From positions 1 through 64,000 of the forward strand of contig JNDT01001905.1 of NCBI GenBank assembly GCA_000697055.1: a stretch of DNA of 64,000 nt. Reading direction: 5' to 3'. Below the pieces are notes generated by a model. That model was not told the origin of the DNA. It was given only the letters and a program-made list of their open reading frames with translations, and did no database searches. The DNA comes from Saksenaea vasiformis B4078. Its lineage: Eukaryota; Mucoromycota; Mucoromycetes; Mucorales; Saksenaeaceae. Of the stretch, positions 11,557 through 23,883 are shown piece after piece (the first letter of the stretch is position 1; the number at the start of each line of letters is the position of its first letter). The position numbers and the translations under genes are program-made.

Positions 11557-12899
11557 GGTTGAAGAAGAAAGAAAGAAAGACTCGCAAAGCTGACGGCTTC
11601 TTATGCACCGTCACAAGGCCTGACACGAGGATCTGATATCTTCTCCAAGCAAAAAAGGAAGTCTGTGCTGATGTTTCTCCCCAACCAAAAAAAAAAAAAA
11701 AAGAAAAAAATGCTGCCAAGGCGCAGCATAATAATCATAACTTTGAATTGAAAGAAAAATGGATGTGAAACGTTAAGGAGTATTCTGTCTGGCCAACACG
11801 CCCAAGAGCATTTGTGTGTGTCCTGCATGCTGCGGCACTGCCTTCACAGAAGCCCTCACCACCCTAAGAGTTAGCAGTGTTCCATTCATGTGATCTGCAG
11901 GATCAGTAGAAATGCAATTGTGATACGCTTATATGGTGCTTATTCAGTCATTTTTTTACGCTACTTACATAGGTTCAGTATCCCATGAAGAACCGGCAGT
12001 ATGCTAAGGAATACGGTCATTAGAACATCGATTTTTCTTTCAGATGATCAGATAACAAGCATGAAATTCAGTCTGGCAAAAGGGTACTCGCACTCCATGA
12101 TGCAAATCAGCACGGTACTTGTTATCCATTGACAAGATGGAAGTAGGCGTGCCGATACGGGGAGGGGCCGGTTTGTGGAATACAATGCATTGCAGAGCAC
12201 TTAAGCAATGTAACACGTTGACGTATAAACTACAAAGTAAGAGAACTTTTTGCGCAAATATCAATGTAGCTTTTTGCTGACGGAGAGCGATTTATAGTCA
12301 AAATGCTCAGGGACGAAGCTTCGCGCAGGCTATTAAAGAAACGTGAAACAGAACGAAATCTGCTTTTGGTAAGACGTAACCTGGATGAATACGACACGCA
12401 GTGTCCAGCATTGCATTAACGTAGGAAGAAGTGTTGCCTTAGCGCAATATTTAATTAAGGCTAGCGCAAACAAGTCATTAAGCTGATGCAGGATCAAAAA
12501 ATCCAGTATTTCCCATCTAACATTCACCATAGGAGCCACTATTATAATATACAAGACGTATTCAATTGCTTAGTTACGCATGGCGTTGAAGAAGTCGTGT
12601 ATTTTCTAACGCTGAGCTACACAGAAACTTCTAAAGAAAATGTGGTCATTAACTTTTCTTGTCAGTCCTGTGGAAACGCGATCTGTAAAAATTGATTATC
12701 TGCATATGTCAACTCCACAATTTGTCTTAGGTAATCCATTCCAAAGGGTCAAAATGACTGAAGTACCGCCACGTCAATAGCACGTGAAAAAGCATTGCTT
12801 GACATCCCATGATGATACTCATACTTATGATCACGTTGGTGGTTCATGCAACCGATAAGTTTGACGGTTCAGTATTCTCATGATATCGGATTTATTGGA
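11557..12899. other. Intergenic between calcipressin and DNA ligase I
   Basis: It contains an A-rich tract near 11687-11709 in the calcipressin promoter region. I see no supported gene. Confidence 0.4.
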
Positions 12900-15684
12900 C
12901 TATTGTTTTTGTTGAAGATACAGAGTGGCCAATGTGTCACTGGTAGTGGCGTCTTCTACTGATTTGTCTTCTCGCACTGTCAGGAATCGAGGAAAACGTA
13001 ATGAAAGACCCTTGCTTTCATCTATCAATCCAATCGCACTTTTATGCACGGGACTGATCGTAATATCCGCTCCTGCCCAACAAAGATTCATCCATCTGGC
13101 CCCATGACAATAATAAGCTACGATTACCTTTGATTTCCCACACTTGGCAAGCATCAAACCATACTATCGTAGGCCAAAATGAGTAGCAATAATCAGATCG
13201 TTTATCTACTCCTACCATCTGGTTGTAGATCTGTGATGTAATCAGGTCGAGGTCCAGGTAGAAGTCGGGCATTATCGGTGGAGTAAAATTCTTTCATTTC
13301 TCCATAAAATTTGTCGCTGAAGCCTAGGAAAACGAGTCAGACTTCGTTACGAGACATTATCATCATTATACCTGACATGCATTTGCAAACACTTTCCAGT
13401 GTTTCATTTTCTGGATTATAGCATGCCAAAAGAACAGGTGAATACCAGTTCACTTTACGCCCATTACCGTGCCAGGCACCAATTGGCTGGGCAAAATCAA
13501 ACGTTAGCAAAGACAGAGTGCTTTCCCACTTCCAAACACATACAACAAGATCTAGCGTATCACCTATGCCTTCTACGTAATCTTTTTTAACTTTGAGCCA
13601 ATTTTCGACTCGTTTATCTGTCATGAGGTCAGCACACCGATGACGAAGCGTAAAGATCACCTGGTTCGTAAGTTGCCAACAAATGACGCAAGTTCTTGCC
13701 ACGTTGACCATTATTATTGTCCTGTGGTAATGACGTAGGATGATCCAGCACCTTGACCATGATACCTTCGCTTCCATGAAGGATGCTGTCCTGGAAGAAA
13801 GCGTGTACTTGATCAAGAAAAGCGTTCTCGCCACAAGCATCCATTGAAGCCACGAAATCGAATCTGTTTTGCAACGGCGTGAAATATTCCAAAAGAAGAT
13901 TTCGGCGTTCCCGGAGTGACTTTTGTAACAGAGACTCATTATTAAGGTACATCAGATCTAGCAGAGTTATTATTGCTGGGTCTTCTTCGCTTGTTAGAGT
14001 TACCAAAAGCCAGGACACACTAAAAAGGAAATTAACTAAAGTAGCATGAACGTGTCTAACGTACCACTTGGACATTGATACTTTCAACTGTCACATTTTT
14101 ACGACTTCGATTACTGAGAATTTGAAATGGCAAAATAGTACCCTCTTCACTGATAGCCACAATCTCAGCATCGATGATAAAAGACTTTGTTAACGGTGCA
14201 CAAACTTGAGGCATCACGGCCGCCACGTCAGGATATTTATCAGTCATATTCTTAAGGTATCGAAAGTCAATCGATCAATTCATGTGGCAGAAAATAGATT
14301 ACCTCCAGATGTCTGCTGAAAAGTGCGACACGACCGTTGTCCTCCATATGAATTTGGGCACGCTACCATAGTGTCGGTGTACTTAATCCATGATGCATAG
14401 GACACCTACCTGACCATCGTATTTCCACTCGCATGTAAATTCCCGCGATTGCAATCGGGTAAATACATCGGTCAATTCCCGCGTGATTTGTCCAAGCATT
14501 GGTCTCAGTGGAATCCCTTCTATATATCAATTATCCATGTATTTTTTTTCTTGATTGCACCTACCTACGGTTAATCCGCATTTTTCGAAAATACGAGAAA
14601 CATCGCCACATTCTAGTAGCCATGGTACAATTGCATTCCAATTGGGACACTGTGCATAGCACTCCTTCATCACAACTTCGGCTTGTTTTATCTTTTTCAG
14701 AACCTGATCAGTGCTATCGGATGGATGACGTGTCAATGGGCCTTCTGTCTTTTCTCGTGACTGAGTCAAGACACAGGCTTTCGCAAGCGCTGTCAGTACC
14801 GTCGTTCGAAGAGCTCCCACGCGCAGGTTCGCAATCAATGTCCGCACGAGGAATCGTGCTTCCTCTCCTTTTGCAGCCAAGAGCAGCTTCTTCACCGAGG
14901 CTGTCTTGGTGTTTACGACTCCCTTCCCTTTGGAAGCGGCAATGGTATGCAATGTGTTAAAGACACCGCGAATGCGTAATGGTTTGGGTGCTATGATGGT
15001 TCGCACCGTGGTCTTGGCGGCATAAGCTACATCGCCCCAATCTCCATGTTTCTCATATAGTCTTTTGAGTTGTTGAGGCGTTGTTCCTGTGATATCTGCT
15101 AATGATTTGACAAGAATTTGGGATCCTATACCCAGTTCGATGCCTTCATATGACGGGCCGATTGAATTAGAACACAGCCAGAGCGCAGGAAGTAGATCAT
15201 CGGGCGCATGAACAATGAGAACGCGAATAAGGTTACAGAGCACATTTATCATTATTGTCCTTGCTGACGTAGTAACGATGATTGCAAACGCCTGGGCTAA
15301 CACTGAATAAGGTGCAGAGATACCGTTTGGCGTTATCCATGATGGGGTAGGGAAATTTTCGGGTTTGAATACTAATGGATCCTCACGCAAGAGTTCGTCA
15401 TAATGCTTCTGAGAAGCTGCGGTAGCAGATGCAGTTGCGGACTCGGAGATCTGCGGCTGTTTTTCTTTGTCTCTCTCTAGATCATTGCGATCATGATCGT
15501 TCCCTGATTCCTCATGTTTGAATTCAGTGGATTCTTTCGGAGCAGATTCGCTTCTGAAGACGATCGGACGGTCGCACACGCCCTTTGTCTGTTCCTGCCG
15601 TTTACGTTGGCGCTCGAAGAAATACTCGAGTCGTTGTTGCGGTGTTCCGCATGGAGAGCGTTGTCGCTTTCCCTGCCCACCCAT
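12900..15684 (-). CDS. cdc9: ATP-dependent DNA ligase I
   Basis: Eleven exons join in phase to 763 aa: 14565-15684, 14410-14516, 14303-14362, 14065-14250, 14004-14019, 13661-13957, 13544-13617, 13372-13486, 13216-13323, 13128-13163 and 12900-13072. Residues about 16-23 are QQRLEYFF, a perfect PCNA-interacting (PIP) box. The ligase DNA-binding domain follows ([20 protein letters not shown]). The adenylation site is CEWKYDGQ; its lysine forms ligase-AMP. Later come [21 protein letters not shown], the OB-fold start [15 protein letters not shown] and the C-terminal [12 protein letters not shown]. The enzyme seals Okazaki fragments and repair nicks. Length matches yeast Cdc9. Exon 5 is only 16 nt, but the joint CVLAF-DLMYL fits the family exactly. 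Confidence 0.95.
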
Positions 15685-16348
15685 AATGCGAGGAATCAGA
15701 AAAAAAAAGAAATTCTTTGTGAAACCCCTCGACCATGATTTAAAGGCTTTTATTTAATTCTCAATCTTTGTTCTGGCAGATAACAACAATAGATAGCGTC
15801 TCATCATTGCATCGCTAATAAGCGGCAGCATGATTCTCAGTCAATTGTTGACATCGCTCGGTTTGCGTATAATGGTTGCAATAACCGATTGCCACCACCG
15901 GATAGCTCTTTGTTGGAGCTTGCTGCCAACATGCGATAACATCTAAACTCCTTAGGAATCTTACAATGCCACATAAACTAACAATTGAAAGACGTAGTTG
16001 ATATGATGGACGTGTTTGCTACCTATTTGGTTATATGCAACGACACACAGGTCACTGATCAGCAACTGCGAGATGTAGGAAAACGACGCAATTAGACGAA
16101 CCCGAAGATTACACGCTCCACGCCTTCTCCAAGATCCTCAAACTTCGAAGACGTACTTGACCTGCTGCATGAAAACTATAACCCAATATGCTAATCAATT
16201 TCTCATCGCTCATGACAGAAAACAATTCAGCTCATTTCAAATAAACATCGCGATTTTTTGATTGTCGGTGACGTGTTTATTCAAAAGCAATGCGTAATTA
16301 AGATAGTGTAAAACGCATAGTGCCGGTGTACCATTTCCATTATTACAT
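15685..16348. other. Intergenic, head of ligase gene to tail of uL2 gene
   Basis: It holds the ligase promoter side (A-rich run at 15701-15712) and the uL2 3' flank. No other gene is seen. Confidence 0.4.
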
Positions 16349-17229
16349 TTACTCCTTGAGCTTCTTGGTACCACGGAGAAGACCAGTGCGTCTGGCGGCG
16401 ATAAGACCAGTCTTTTGACCAGCAGGACTGTCGCGAGCGACGGTAGAGGCGTGACCAATGTGCTGATGGTTACCACCACCGTGAGGATGGTCAACGGGGT
16501 TCATGGCAACACCACGGGTCTTGGGCCAGCTGTTACGCTTGACTCTGTACTTGTGGTAGGCACGACCGGCCTTCAACAGAGGCTTGTCAATACGACCACC
16601 ACCAGCAACGATACCGATGGCAGCACGGGAAGTAGAAGCGACGATCTTCTTGGCACCAGAGGGAAGTCTGATACGGGTCTTACCGTCGTCACCGTGGCTG
16701 ATAACGGTAGCGTAGTTACCAGAGGTACGGGCAAGAGCACCACGGTCACCAACCTTCTCTTCAACGTTGCAGACGATGGTACCTTCGGGAACGGAGGCAA
16801 GAGGAAGGACGTTGCCGATGTTCAAGGTAGCCTTCTTACCGCAGTACACGAACTGACCGGTGTACATACCTTCGGTGGCAATGAAGGTTTCGGTGCGAAG
16901 CTTGTACCTAAATGATTTAGTCAGAAAAAAAAACTCTACTCCACGTTCCATTAAGCATACTTGTAGGGGTCACGGAAGACAACCTATAAAGTCAAAGATG
17001 AAATGTTAAATGTCATCCATCTCGAATTATTTATTGTGTCGCTTCTTACCTTGGCGAGAGGAGCACCTCTGCCGGGGTCGTGGACGATCTCCTTGACGAT
17101 ACCGCGGATATAACCGTGACGTTCAGCATAGTCGAAGACTCTCAACTGGGCAGCACCCTTGCGACCGACAGTGTGGGCCTTGAAGATGCTTCCGGCACCC
17201 TTTCTCTGAGCACGAATGACACGACCCAT
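16349..17229 (-). CDS. rpl2: 60S ribosomal protein uL2 (yeast L2, mammalian L8)
   Basis: Exons 17050-17229, 16961-16983 and 16349-16907 give 253 aa. The start is the conserved [20 protein letters not shown]. The hallmark [16 protein letters not shown], which contacts the peptidyl-transferase centre, is intact, and the protein ends [12 protein letters not shown]. uL2 is needed for subunit joining and peptide-bond formation. Codon use is strongly biased to C/G third positions, as expected for a highly expressed gene. That bias creates long but meaningless open frames on the other strand. The 23-nt middle exon encodes only VVFRDPYK. Confidence 0.97.
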
Positions 17230-17439
17230 CTCTGTTATTAAGAAATAATTTTAGTAAGTATATTCTTATCATCCATCGCCGTTGATATTCTCTCCATCCA
17301 TCTCCGCGACATCGATGATCGATACTGACCTTGACTAAGGGGGAAAAAGAAGGCTTCATCTTGTTCGGCTTGAAGTGTTGCTTTTGTCGCTCCAGGCTTT
17401 CGCTACACGCAAACGACATTTTCAAAATCAGCCAATCAT

Positions 17440-17570
17440 TTGATTTTCATAGGTTCCGGACACCGGGGCGAACCGGCTTCATCCCGGAGACAGCGAACGC
17501 CGGGCCAGACGGATGGGCTGGATGGCGGGTTCCTACCGCCTTACCACTACCAGTGGAGATATGGGGAGAG
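17440..17570. promoter_or_regulatory. GC-rich island upstream of uL2
   Basis: An isolated GC-rich block in otherwise AT-rich flank lies about 200-340 bp upstream of the uL2 ATG. It includes CGCCGGGCCAGACGG. A similar GC-rich block with CCGGCCCG and CGGGCCC lies upstream of uL15 near 52210-52330. It is probably a ribosomal-protein promoter element; this is inference from position and composition. Confidence 0.4.
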
Positions 17571-17769
17571 CTGCGTCATAGCCGTGTCCTGTACTCTTCA
17601 TCCATAGTCTGATCATGGCTGAAAGTTCCAAGAAGTCCCTACTCTGTCGAATAGACATTGCTGAAAACTCCAAGATAACTCCTGCTTGGAAGTAGGTAGT
17701 TTTGCGTTAATCCAATGAATAGTTCGTGCCTGGAAACCAGAGTCTTGTATTGAACTGCTTCAGTGATCG

Positions 17770-17890
17770 TCTCCAGGTATCCTTTCGGAAGTAGTAAATG
17801 TCTGGGAATAAGGAAGCTTCAATAATAGTTCCTCAGCATCCTCTCCGAAGCAGTAAAAATGTCTCAGGCTAAGGATAAGTTCCACCGAAA
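17770..17890. repeat. Imperfect tandem duplication, about 58-bp units
   Basis: Two units are alike: CAGGTATCCTTTCGGAAG at about 17774 and CAGCATCCTCTCCGAAG at about 17834. Each is followed by AGTAAA..ATGTCT and AAGGA-AGCTTC/AAGTTCC. The flanks out to 19036 hold no gene I can support. Confidence 0.5.
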
Positions 17891-19036
17891 ATGATCCGTA
17901 TTTCAAGGGACGCATGAATTTCCTTTTTTTTTCTTTGGTTCTGTCTTTTCCAAGAGAAAAAAAAGAAAAAACCATCCCGTTAAGGATGTCAATTCTTAAA
18001 ACATATACAGAATCATTTCATTCTCCACATTTATAATTTAGCCTATAGGACCTCTCTTCCTTTTTTCTTTTCTCTTTTTTTGAATTAAAACAAGAAAGCG
18101 AAATCTGAACGTTGGCCAGTGAAAACTTTATTAGCGCAAATAATATGGTAAGGGATTTGCTGACAAATTACCGATTTTCTCAAAAGTCTACAGCTGGTGC
18201 AGCCGTGCCGTGGTTGTGAAACGCTTATATGCACAAGTAAAATGTAGTGAACGAAAAATAATATATCACAAGATCACATATTCTAAGATGGTCTGATTTA
18301 TTTGAGGTAGAACGAGATAAAAGTACTTAACGCTAAGTATCAAGACGCAATTCACATCATCATAATGGATAAGCGCATCGTCATGTCGAGATGATTACAT
18401 TTTTCTGCCTGGCTTGAATGGTCAGTATAAAGCAAACAGTTATACCTTGAGAAAATGAACAATCACAATGGAAGATTAGATAGAGCAATAAGAGACAAGA
18501 ATTAACGCTTGCTATGCCAGAAAAGTTGATTCCTTTATGTTGGAAGTCTGTCTTTGCATTAGTAATACTATCCGAAGGGCTTTGTGGCTAGGTTACAATT
18601 AATGCTTATTCTGCGTAACGAATACCATAGCAAAATCCCGCATAAAAACGTGTTCCCGCATCAACCCGTTATAATCCTCTAATGTTATCAGAGCCAAGCT
18701 TATTGAATGTGCTTTTATTGTTGTTCAGAAGCTTTTTTACGTTTATTTTGGAGACCGTATTTTCAAATCAACACCAGACTTTGCCATTTCATCACCGCCA
18801 GCTTTCGGTGGAAATCAGCATGAGATTACCAATCAGAGATCGCCATCGCCGATCACGCAAGGGGGAAGAGAAACATTGATGGTGATACGTGACACGACCC
18901 TGTGAAAGCAGGCAGAAAGCGGATCTCATGGTGAGCGGATGATATGCACGTTACACAGAAAAGAGAATCGACCGTATCAACGGAAACTTCAGTAACAAGC
19001 CAACTAACTTTTTTATAGATAAAAAAGATGAAGCAT
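17891..19036. other. Intergenic
   Basis: An AT-rich stretch with short poly-A/T runs. It holds the 3' flank of the bZIP gene. No gene is supported. Confidence 0.4.
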
Positions 19037-19790
19037 TTAAGACTTGTCATTGGAATCAGTTAGAAGTCTAGGATCTTTTTCAACAACAAGTGCTCGTAAC
19101 CACTTGGCTTCCATCTCCAGTTCCTTGACTCGTTGTTCCAATGCCTCTGCCTTCTCGGTCATCTCCTTGGCCGTCTGTTCCAACGCTTGCTCACGTAATT
19201 TCTTCTTCATTCGGAAGCGCGCCGAGGCAGCCGTATTTCTGCGACGTTTGTCTTCCTCTGCAACAACTTTCTCTGAAGGATCATGATCAGCAGGAGCCTT
19301 GCGCTTTCTGGGTGTAGGAGTTTCAGACACCACGACGGGCTCTACTGCGTTGCCAGCAGGAGCAGGTGCAATGCGAGGCAATGTCGTCGACGTAACGGCA
19401 GGGGGTATATTATGACCTTGCTGTTGTTGCATTGGATTCATGAAAAAGGCTGGAGAAATGTATGGTTGAGCAAATCTCCCCATCGATGTATTATCAGCAG
19501 CAGCTTTGCTAGTATTTTCGGAGGTGTGTCCTTGCAAAATCAATGAATACCAAAAAGTGGATTCGTTTTCAATTCGCTTTACCAATTTCAGAGAAGTTTG
19601 CCAAGGCTTGGAACATGCTGTTCTCATCGGACTTGGACTTTAGCGGATCATTCAGCAATGCTGAACCAGGTTCGGTGTCGAAAGTGAACTGTGCATTGGC
19701 CCATAATGAAAGCTCCTCAGTGAGAGATTCTTCCGAAATGGGGAGAGGTGAGTCATCCCCAAGTAGGTTGAGTTGCGAAATATAGGACAT
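19037..19790 (-). CDS. bZIP transcription factor, Cys-3/Zip1 sulfur-regulator type
   Basis: Two exons, 19583-19790 and 19037-19530, give 233 aa. The basic region is AEEDKRRRNTAASARFRMKK, the N..AASARFR signature shared by Neurospora CYS-3 and S. pombe Zip1. It is followed at once by a leucine-zipper coiled coil (ALEQTAKEMTEKAEALEQRV) and WLRALVVEKDPRLL. The N-terminus is acidic and hydrophobic (LTEELSLWANAQFTFD) and probably activates transcription. A PRKRK nuclear-localisation stretch precedes the basic region. Family members drive sulfur-assimilation and stress genes. Target genes cannot be read from this window. Confidence 0.88.
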
Positions 19791-21403
19791 TCGAAAACAG
19801 ATCCCTCAGCATGCAGAAAAAAGAAAAGTTGAAGACTCCCAAACTCGAATTTATAGTGTTGGCGGCGGCACTTGAAAACGATAATGTCGCGCACGCACTC
19901 CATCTGTACGAGCGCCGGTTCAATTCAATGTCACCGTTCAGATGAATGCTTACGAAAGCTGAATTCTTATAACAGCGAAATCGAGGCAAAATACGTAAGG
20001 GAAGCAAGAGATATACAAATAACAAGAAGACGAAAGGCAACATATACATATACATTTGTCTGTATACAGGAAAAAGGCGAGCAATACAGTTTTTATCTAC
20101 CGTGTTGAAGCATAGTAACCAACACAGCTATAAAGATTACAGACGGCTGTTTGAAATTTGGTGACAAGAAATATCACTTTGCAAACAAGAAGATGTAAGG
20201 CTTTTTTTTTTTTTTTTTTTTTTTGCTTGCTACGGCGTAGCAGACGTAGTGAAAAGTCCGCGGCCACCGAAGACGTAGCTAGATCGCCTAGAACACATGT
20301 CGTGACGCCTCAAGGATAATCTACAACAGTTGGTTTGCTCATGATATCATCGAAACATGGATCTATTTATGCAGCAGCTCTTTTCATAGTTGCTATAGTG
20401 GAAGTAGAATTTTAAACTCTCAAGTATTTTTTGCAAGTGTCCTTTTCTAGAAACTCAGTGCAAATAGCAGGGTATCTTCTCCACCACATGACTCATAGTT
20501 GTTTATGATAACAGATGCTACATGAAAAATTGCAGTTTTACCTCTAATAAAAAAGGACAAATTTACTTTCCTGCTTATAAGAGCTAGTTTATCATTTGGA
20601 GAACGTGTTATCCCTAGCACTACATACCGCTCCTGTTTCTGTTAGAAAAGCATTTACATAAGGATACGTTTTGGATTGATTCATCAGATAACAATAATCT
20701 GCCAGCCACATCATTATAATGCTGTCGATGAAGAAATTACAACCGTTTTCACATAGGAAGGAGATAGTCGCATGCGTTTGATGGTAAGGCAATCGAGCAC
20801 ATACCCAGTAGTCCAGGAAATGCCAAAACGTGGCGATAAAGTAGCTGAGTGTATGCCAAACTTGCGGCAGAGTTTATCTGCCAAAAACCACGTTTCGCCA
20901 CCCGTAAAAACCAGGTGCAGGTTCCATATCAAGGATCGCTTTCAATCTTAATCCTTCTCAGCGTGAATTGGGGTCGTTCTCAACGAAAGAATTCTGTTAT
21001 TACTGTAGGCCTGTACCAACAGCAGTACAAATGCTTTTCGAGAGTGAACCACGTTAATCTCTTTAATAGCAGCATGCTCCCCGTTTCCTAAGCCTTGTAT
21101 ATCTACATAAAGAAGCTGACTTGCAATCAGAGCATACGGGTAGACAATCCAATATTTTTCCGCTACTGTTTGCCGTATACTTGTTCTATGATAGAGAAAA
21201 GTGCGACAATCCTAATGAATGGAAGTTGACGTCAAATTTGTTAAGGCTTTGTTATAGAAACAAAGCAACGAGCGGTCTTTTTCCTTACAAACTCCACTTG
21301 TCTTACCAGACATCATGGTTACACAAATTGCTATCAAGTCCGTGCACCATCAACGGATGAATAAAAGTAACTTGAGCAACGGCCGCAGTATCTTGTCCGT
21401 TTA
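19791..21403. other. Intergenic with a 23-nt poly-T tract
   Basis: A run of T spans 20202-20224. Open frames at 20592-21100 on both strands have no motif or exon logic that I can defend. The tract may be the scar of a poly-A-tailed retrosequence, but no source gene is visible. Confidence 0.4.
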
Positions 21404-21744
21404 TTAATCTTCTTCTTCTTTCTTCATTTTTTCTACACTTTCGCGTTGCAATCTATCTAATGGTACATCCTCTTCGCTATCTGCCTTGACCTAGTACTGC
21501 CGTCAACTTGTTTCAACAGGATATTCAAAAGACTTACAGCTGCTTCGCTATGGGAAGCCAATTTCTCGTTCCATTTCTTCTGCTTTGCCCGTAGTAACCT
21601 CTGTTTTTCTTTATCCAACACTTCTGGATCGTTATCACTCATGTGCGAATATAGGCTCATAGGACGACAACGAATCACCGTTGAAGGTAAACCTCGAGTA
21701 ATTGAACGTGTCATGGTGTAGAACTGAGTAGGCTTTGATATCAT
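21404..21744 (-). CDS. Small protein with mitochondrial-type presequence, WNEKLAS signature
   Basis: Two exons, 21538-21744 and 21404-21484, give 95 aa. The N-terminus is basic, hydroxylated and free of acids for about 30 residues (TMTRSITRGLPSTVIRCRP), like a mitochondrial targeting sequence. Then comes DPEVLDKEKQRLLRAK with WNEKLASHSEAA, a pattern I know from uncharacterised small fungal proteins. The C-terminus is acidic (KEEED). Function is unknown to me. The splice joins SEAA to ADSEEDVPLDRLQ in phase. Confidence 0.65.
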
Positions 21745-22052
21745 CTTGTAGTGGAAAGTGAAAGATATGATAGACTAAAGTTAACTAGCGTCTATTTTAT
21801 ATATCCATTTAGTTCCATTGACATCATAGACCCGTCATCGGTGGAATTACTTTTTTTGGAGCTAATTTTTTTTTTTTGGCGAAACTGGAAATGCTCCTTC
21901 CATGGACACTGAAACCAATTTTGCGTCTACAATAGTGTTTTTAAAGGGATTTTACATGGGATTGAAATCTCGCGTATAATTTGGTTCTGTGTGGCACAAA
22001 TTCATCTCGCCAACGCAAACATCCATAGCGATGAGCGTGTCCCTCCTTGCCA

Positions 22053-22939
22053 CTAGCGTAATCCTGAGCATGCGGGGACCAACGCCGTGCCTGCTAATGC
22101 TTGGTAGGATGGAAAAATTACAGTATTGAATTCGCTGTTTTTACATATGAACGGTGGCAGAGGATGTCCAGAAAAAAGTCGGCTTGCCCCGACAACTGTA
22201 ATGCGTCTGACTGCTTCAACATGGCATTTGTACCTTCTTTGTAGCGATTGCACCGGTAATTGAGACTAGTCGAGCCGCCGTTCGCTGAGACAGCTTTCTA
22301 CTTTCAATTGGGCCTTTATACATCTTGGTGGCGCTACAGCTGAAAAACAGCAGAAGCAAGCCTACGATATCGCGTATACGTCGGTAATGACAACAGTGTC
22401 ATGTCTTCGATGTTTGCGCCGCATGTGTCCGCCTACGCTTTTTGTTCCCCTTGCGCCAACGCATATGACCAAAAGAGCCTCCTTTCTCTGACGTGTCTGC
22501 TGCCACCCCGATAATTTACGGTCTGCGCTGGCTAATTGGTCATACGCTGCATGGCTGGGCAAGCGCTGAGTTCGTTTCTCTTTGTTCACCCTGTTCGAAC
22601 AGTGAAAAGAACTCATAGCAAGATGTGCGTCCAGCAGCCGCCGAAATGACATTCCATGAGCACCCCTAAGCGGTAGGTACCGAGTGTTCGTAGTAATTCT
22701 TTTACCTTCTCGCACAGTTTTGCGTCGCTCTTGCGTAGAAATTTAGTTTCCTTTAATATAAAGTCTTTGCTACTGGCATGGCACTTTCTTCCTCTGCGTT
22801 CGTCGTAAAATGACATTGCGTGAGTTACTGCCTCACATAACTTCCCAACCAGGCTAGCTGTAGAGGCCGCGTGATACGGTTCTGTCTTGAAATGCGAGGC
22901 CATTTGAAGAGTAGCTCTAGTTGATCTGAGCTGTATCAA
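22053..22939 (-). pseudogene. Decayed TnpB/Fanzor-like locus
   Basis: Segments in changing frames resemble the order of TnpB/Fanzor proteins. First is a basic helical stretch (SFYDERRGRKCH, then KETKFLRKSDAKLCEKVKEL), then LLVICVGARGTKSVGGH, then VVITDVYAIS followed by a stop codon and a CFCCF Cys pair. The end, SRLFSGHPLPPF, is like the tail of Mucoromycota relatives. The position that should be Glu in the DEY.TS motif is Val, and stops and frame changes interrupt the reading. It appears to be a dead second copy of a different subfamily from the gene at 2-1432. The similarity is by eye only. Confidence 0.45.
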
Positions 22940-23883
22940 AGGCAGTCGCAGTTTAGTTCCTAATTGCCCAAGACGCTTATGGCATCAGAGTGTCCTACTA
23001 ATCAAATAGTGTACAGTTTCCTGGAGTTCCTTTAGACGATATGACCTCGTAAATTGCCATCGCATCGAGATGTAAGCTGTGAATGCAGGATGGGCTGATA
23101 TATGGAAAATTTCTCGCGCAAATTCGTGGTAGCCCGCAGCGCGTTAAAATATGTTAGATAATAGCACAATTGGAAGATGAATGGCTAGAGTATTTTTGGT
23201 GACTCATTGGAAGGAATAAAGGGATGGAGCGCATTGATAACGTGTACAGCGAAAACAAACCCAAAAGAAAGGTACCAGAATTTGCGGCAAATATAGTTGT
23301 TCGGAAAGAGAACATGATTAAACGCTTTAGAGTGTTAATCAAAACCTCAAGTTATGGGCGCTCAGAATACATTTATCTAATTACGTCGTCATTATCATTC
23401 GAAAAGTAGACCCGCTGATTGTTTTACGATTTTGTTTCGGAAAGGTCTCACCAAATTCTCCCCGGTTGGCACTGACTAACAGGTAAGGGTGATTTTGAGA
23501 ACTTATTTTGCAGAAAAGATGACAGAGACATTAAATATACATTTTTCCTGCTACGAGATCTTGTACGAGCATGGATCTGGGGATTCCTAGTTCACAGGCT
23601 GGTATTCACTGCATTGGATTTTCAAAGCGCAACGTCGAACTACTCAACAACGAAAGAAGTGTTCATTCTTCAATTTCTCGAATAAAAACATCTGGTCGGC
23701 TTGTCGCGTATCATGCTATCAACCATACAAGCAGGTTTATCAATTGATCCTTACGTGTTTGCGGGTCTGTGTGTTCATTTTTTTTAAATTTTATTTCCCC
23801 ATGTGGTTACAAAGAGCCTGGTGGCTTGTCAGCAATAAAAGCTTTCGCGCCGGGGCATGGCCGAGTGCTTGTGCCTTTTGACC
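22940..23883. other. Intergenic, includes the Tom20 promoter
   Basis: No gene is supported. A GC-richer segment at about 23845-23880 just precedes the Tom20 ATG. Confidence 0.4.

Noticed and set aside
16415..16915. 166-codon plus-strand open frame
   Set aside because: It is the mirror of uL2; C/G-ending codons of the highly expressed gene remove stops from the opposite strand.
20202..20224. Poly-T tract as evidence of a processed retrocopy
   Set aside because: No adjacent sequence resembles a reverse-transcribed gene and no target-site duplication is evident.
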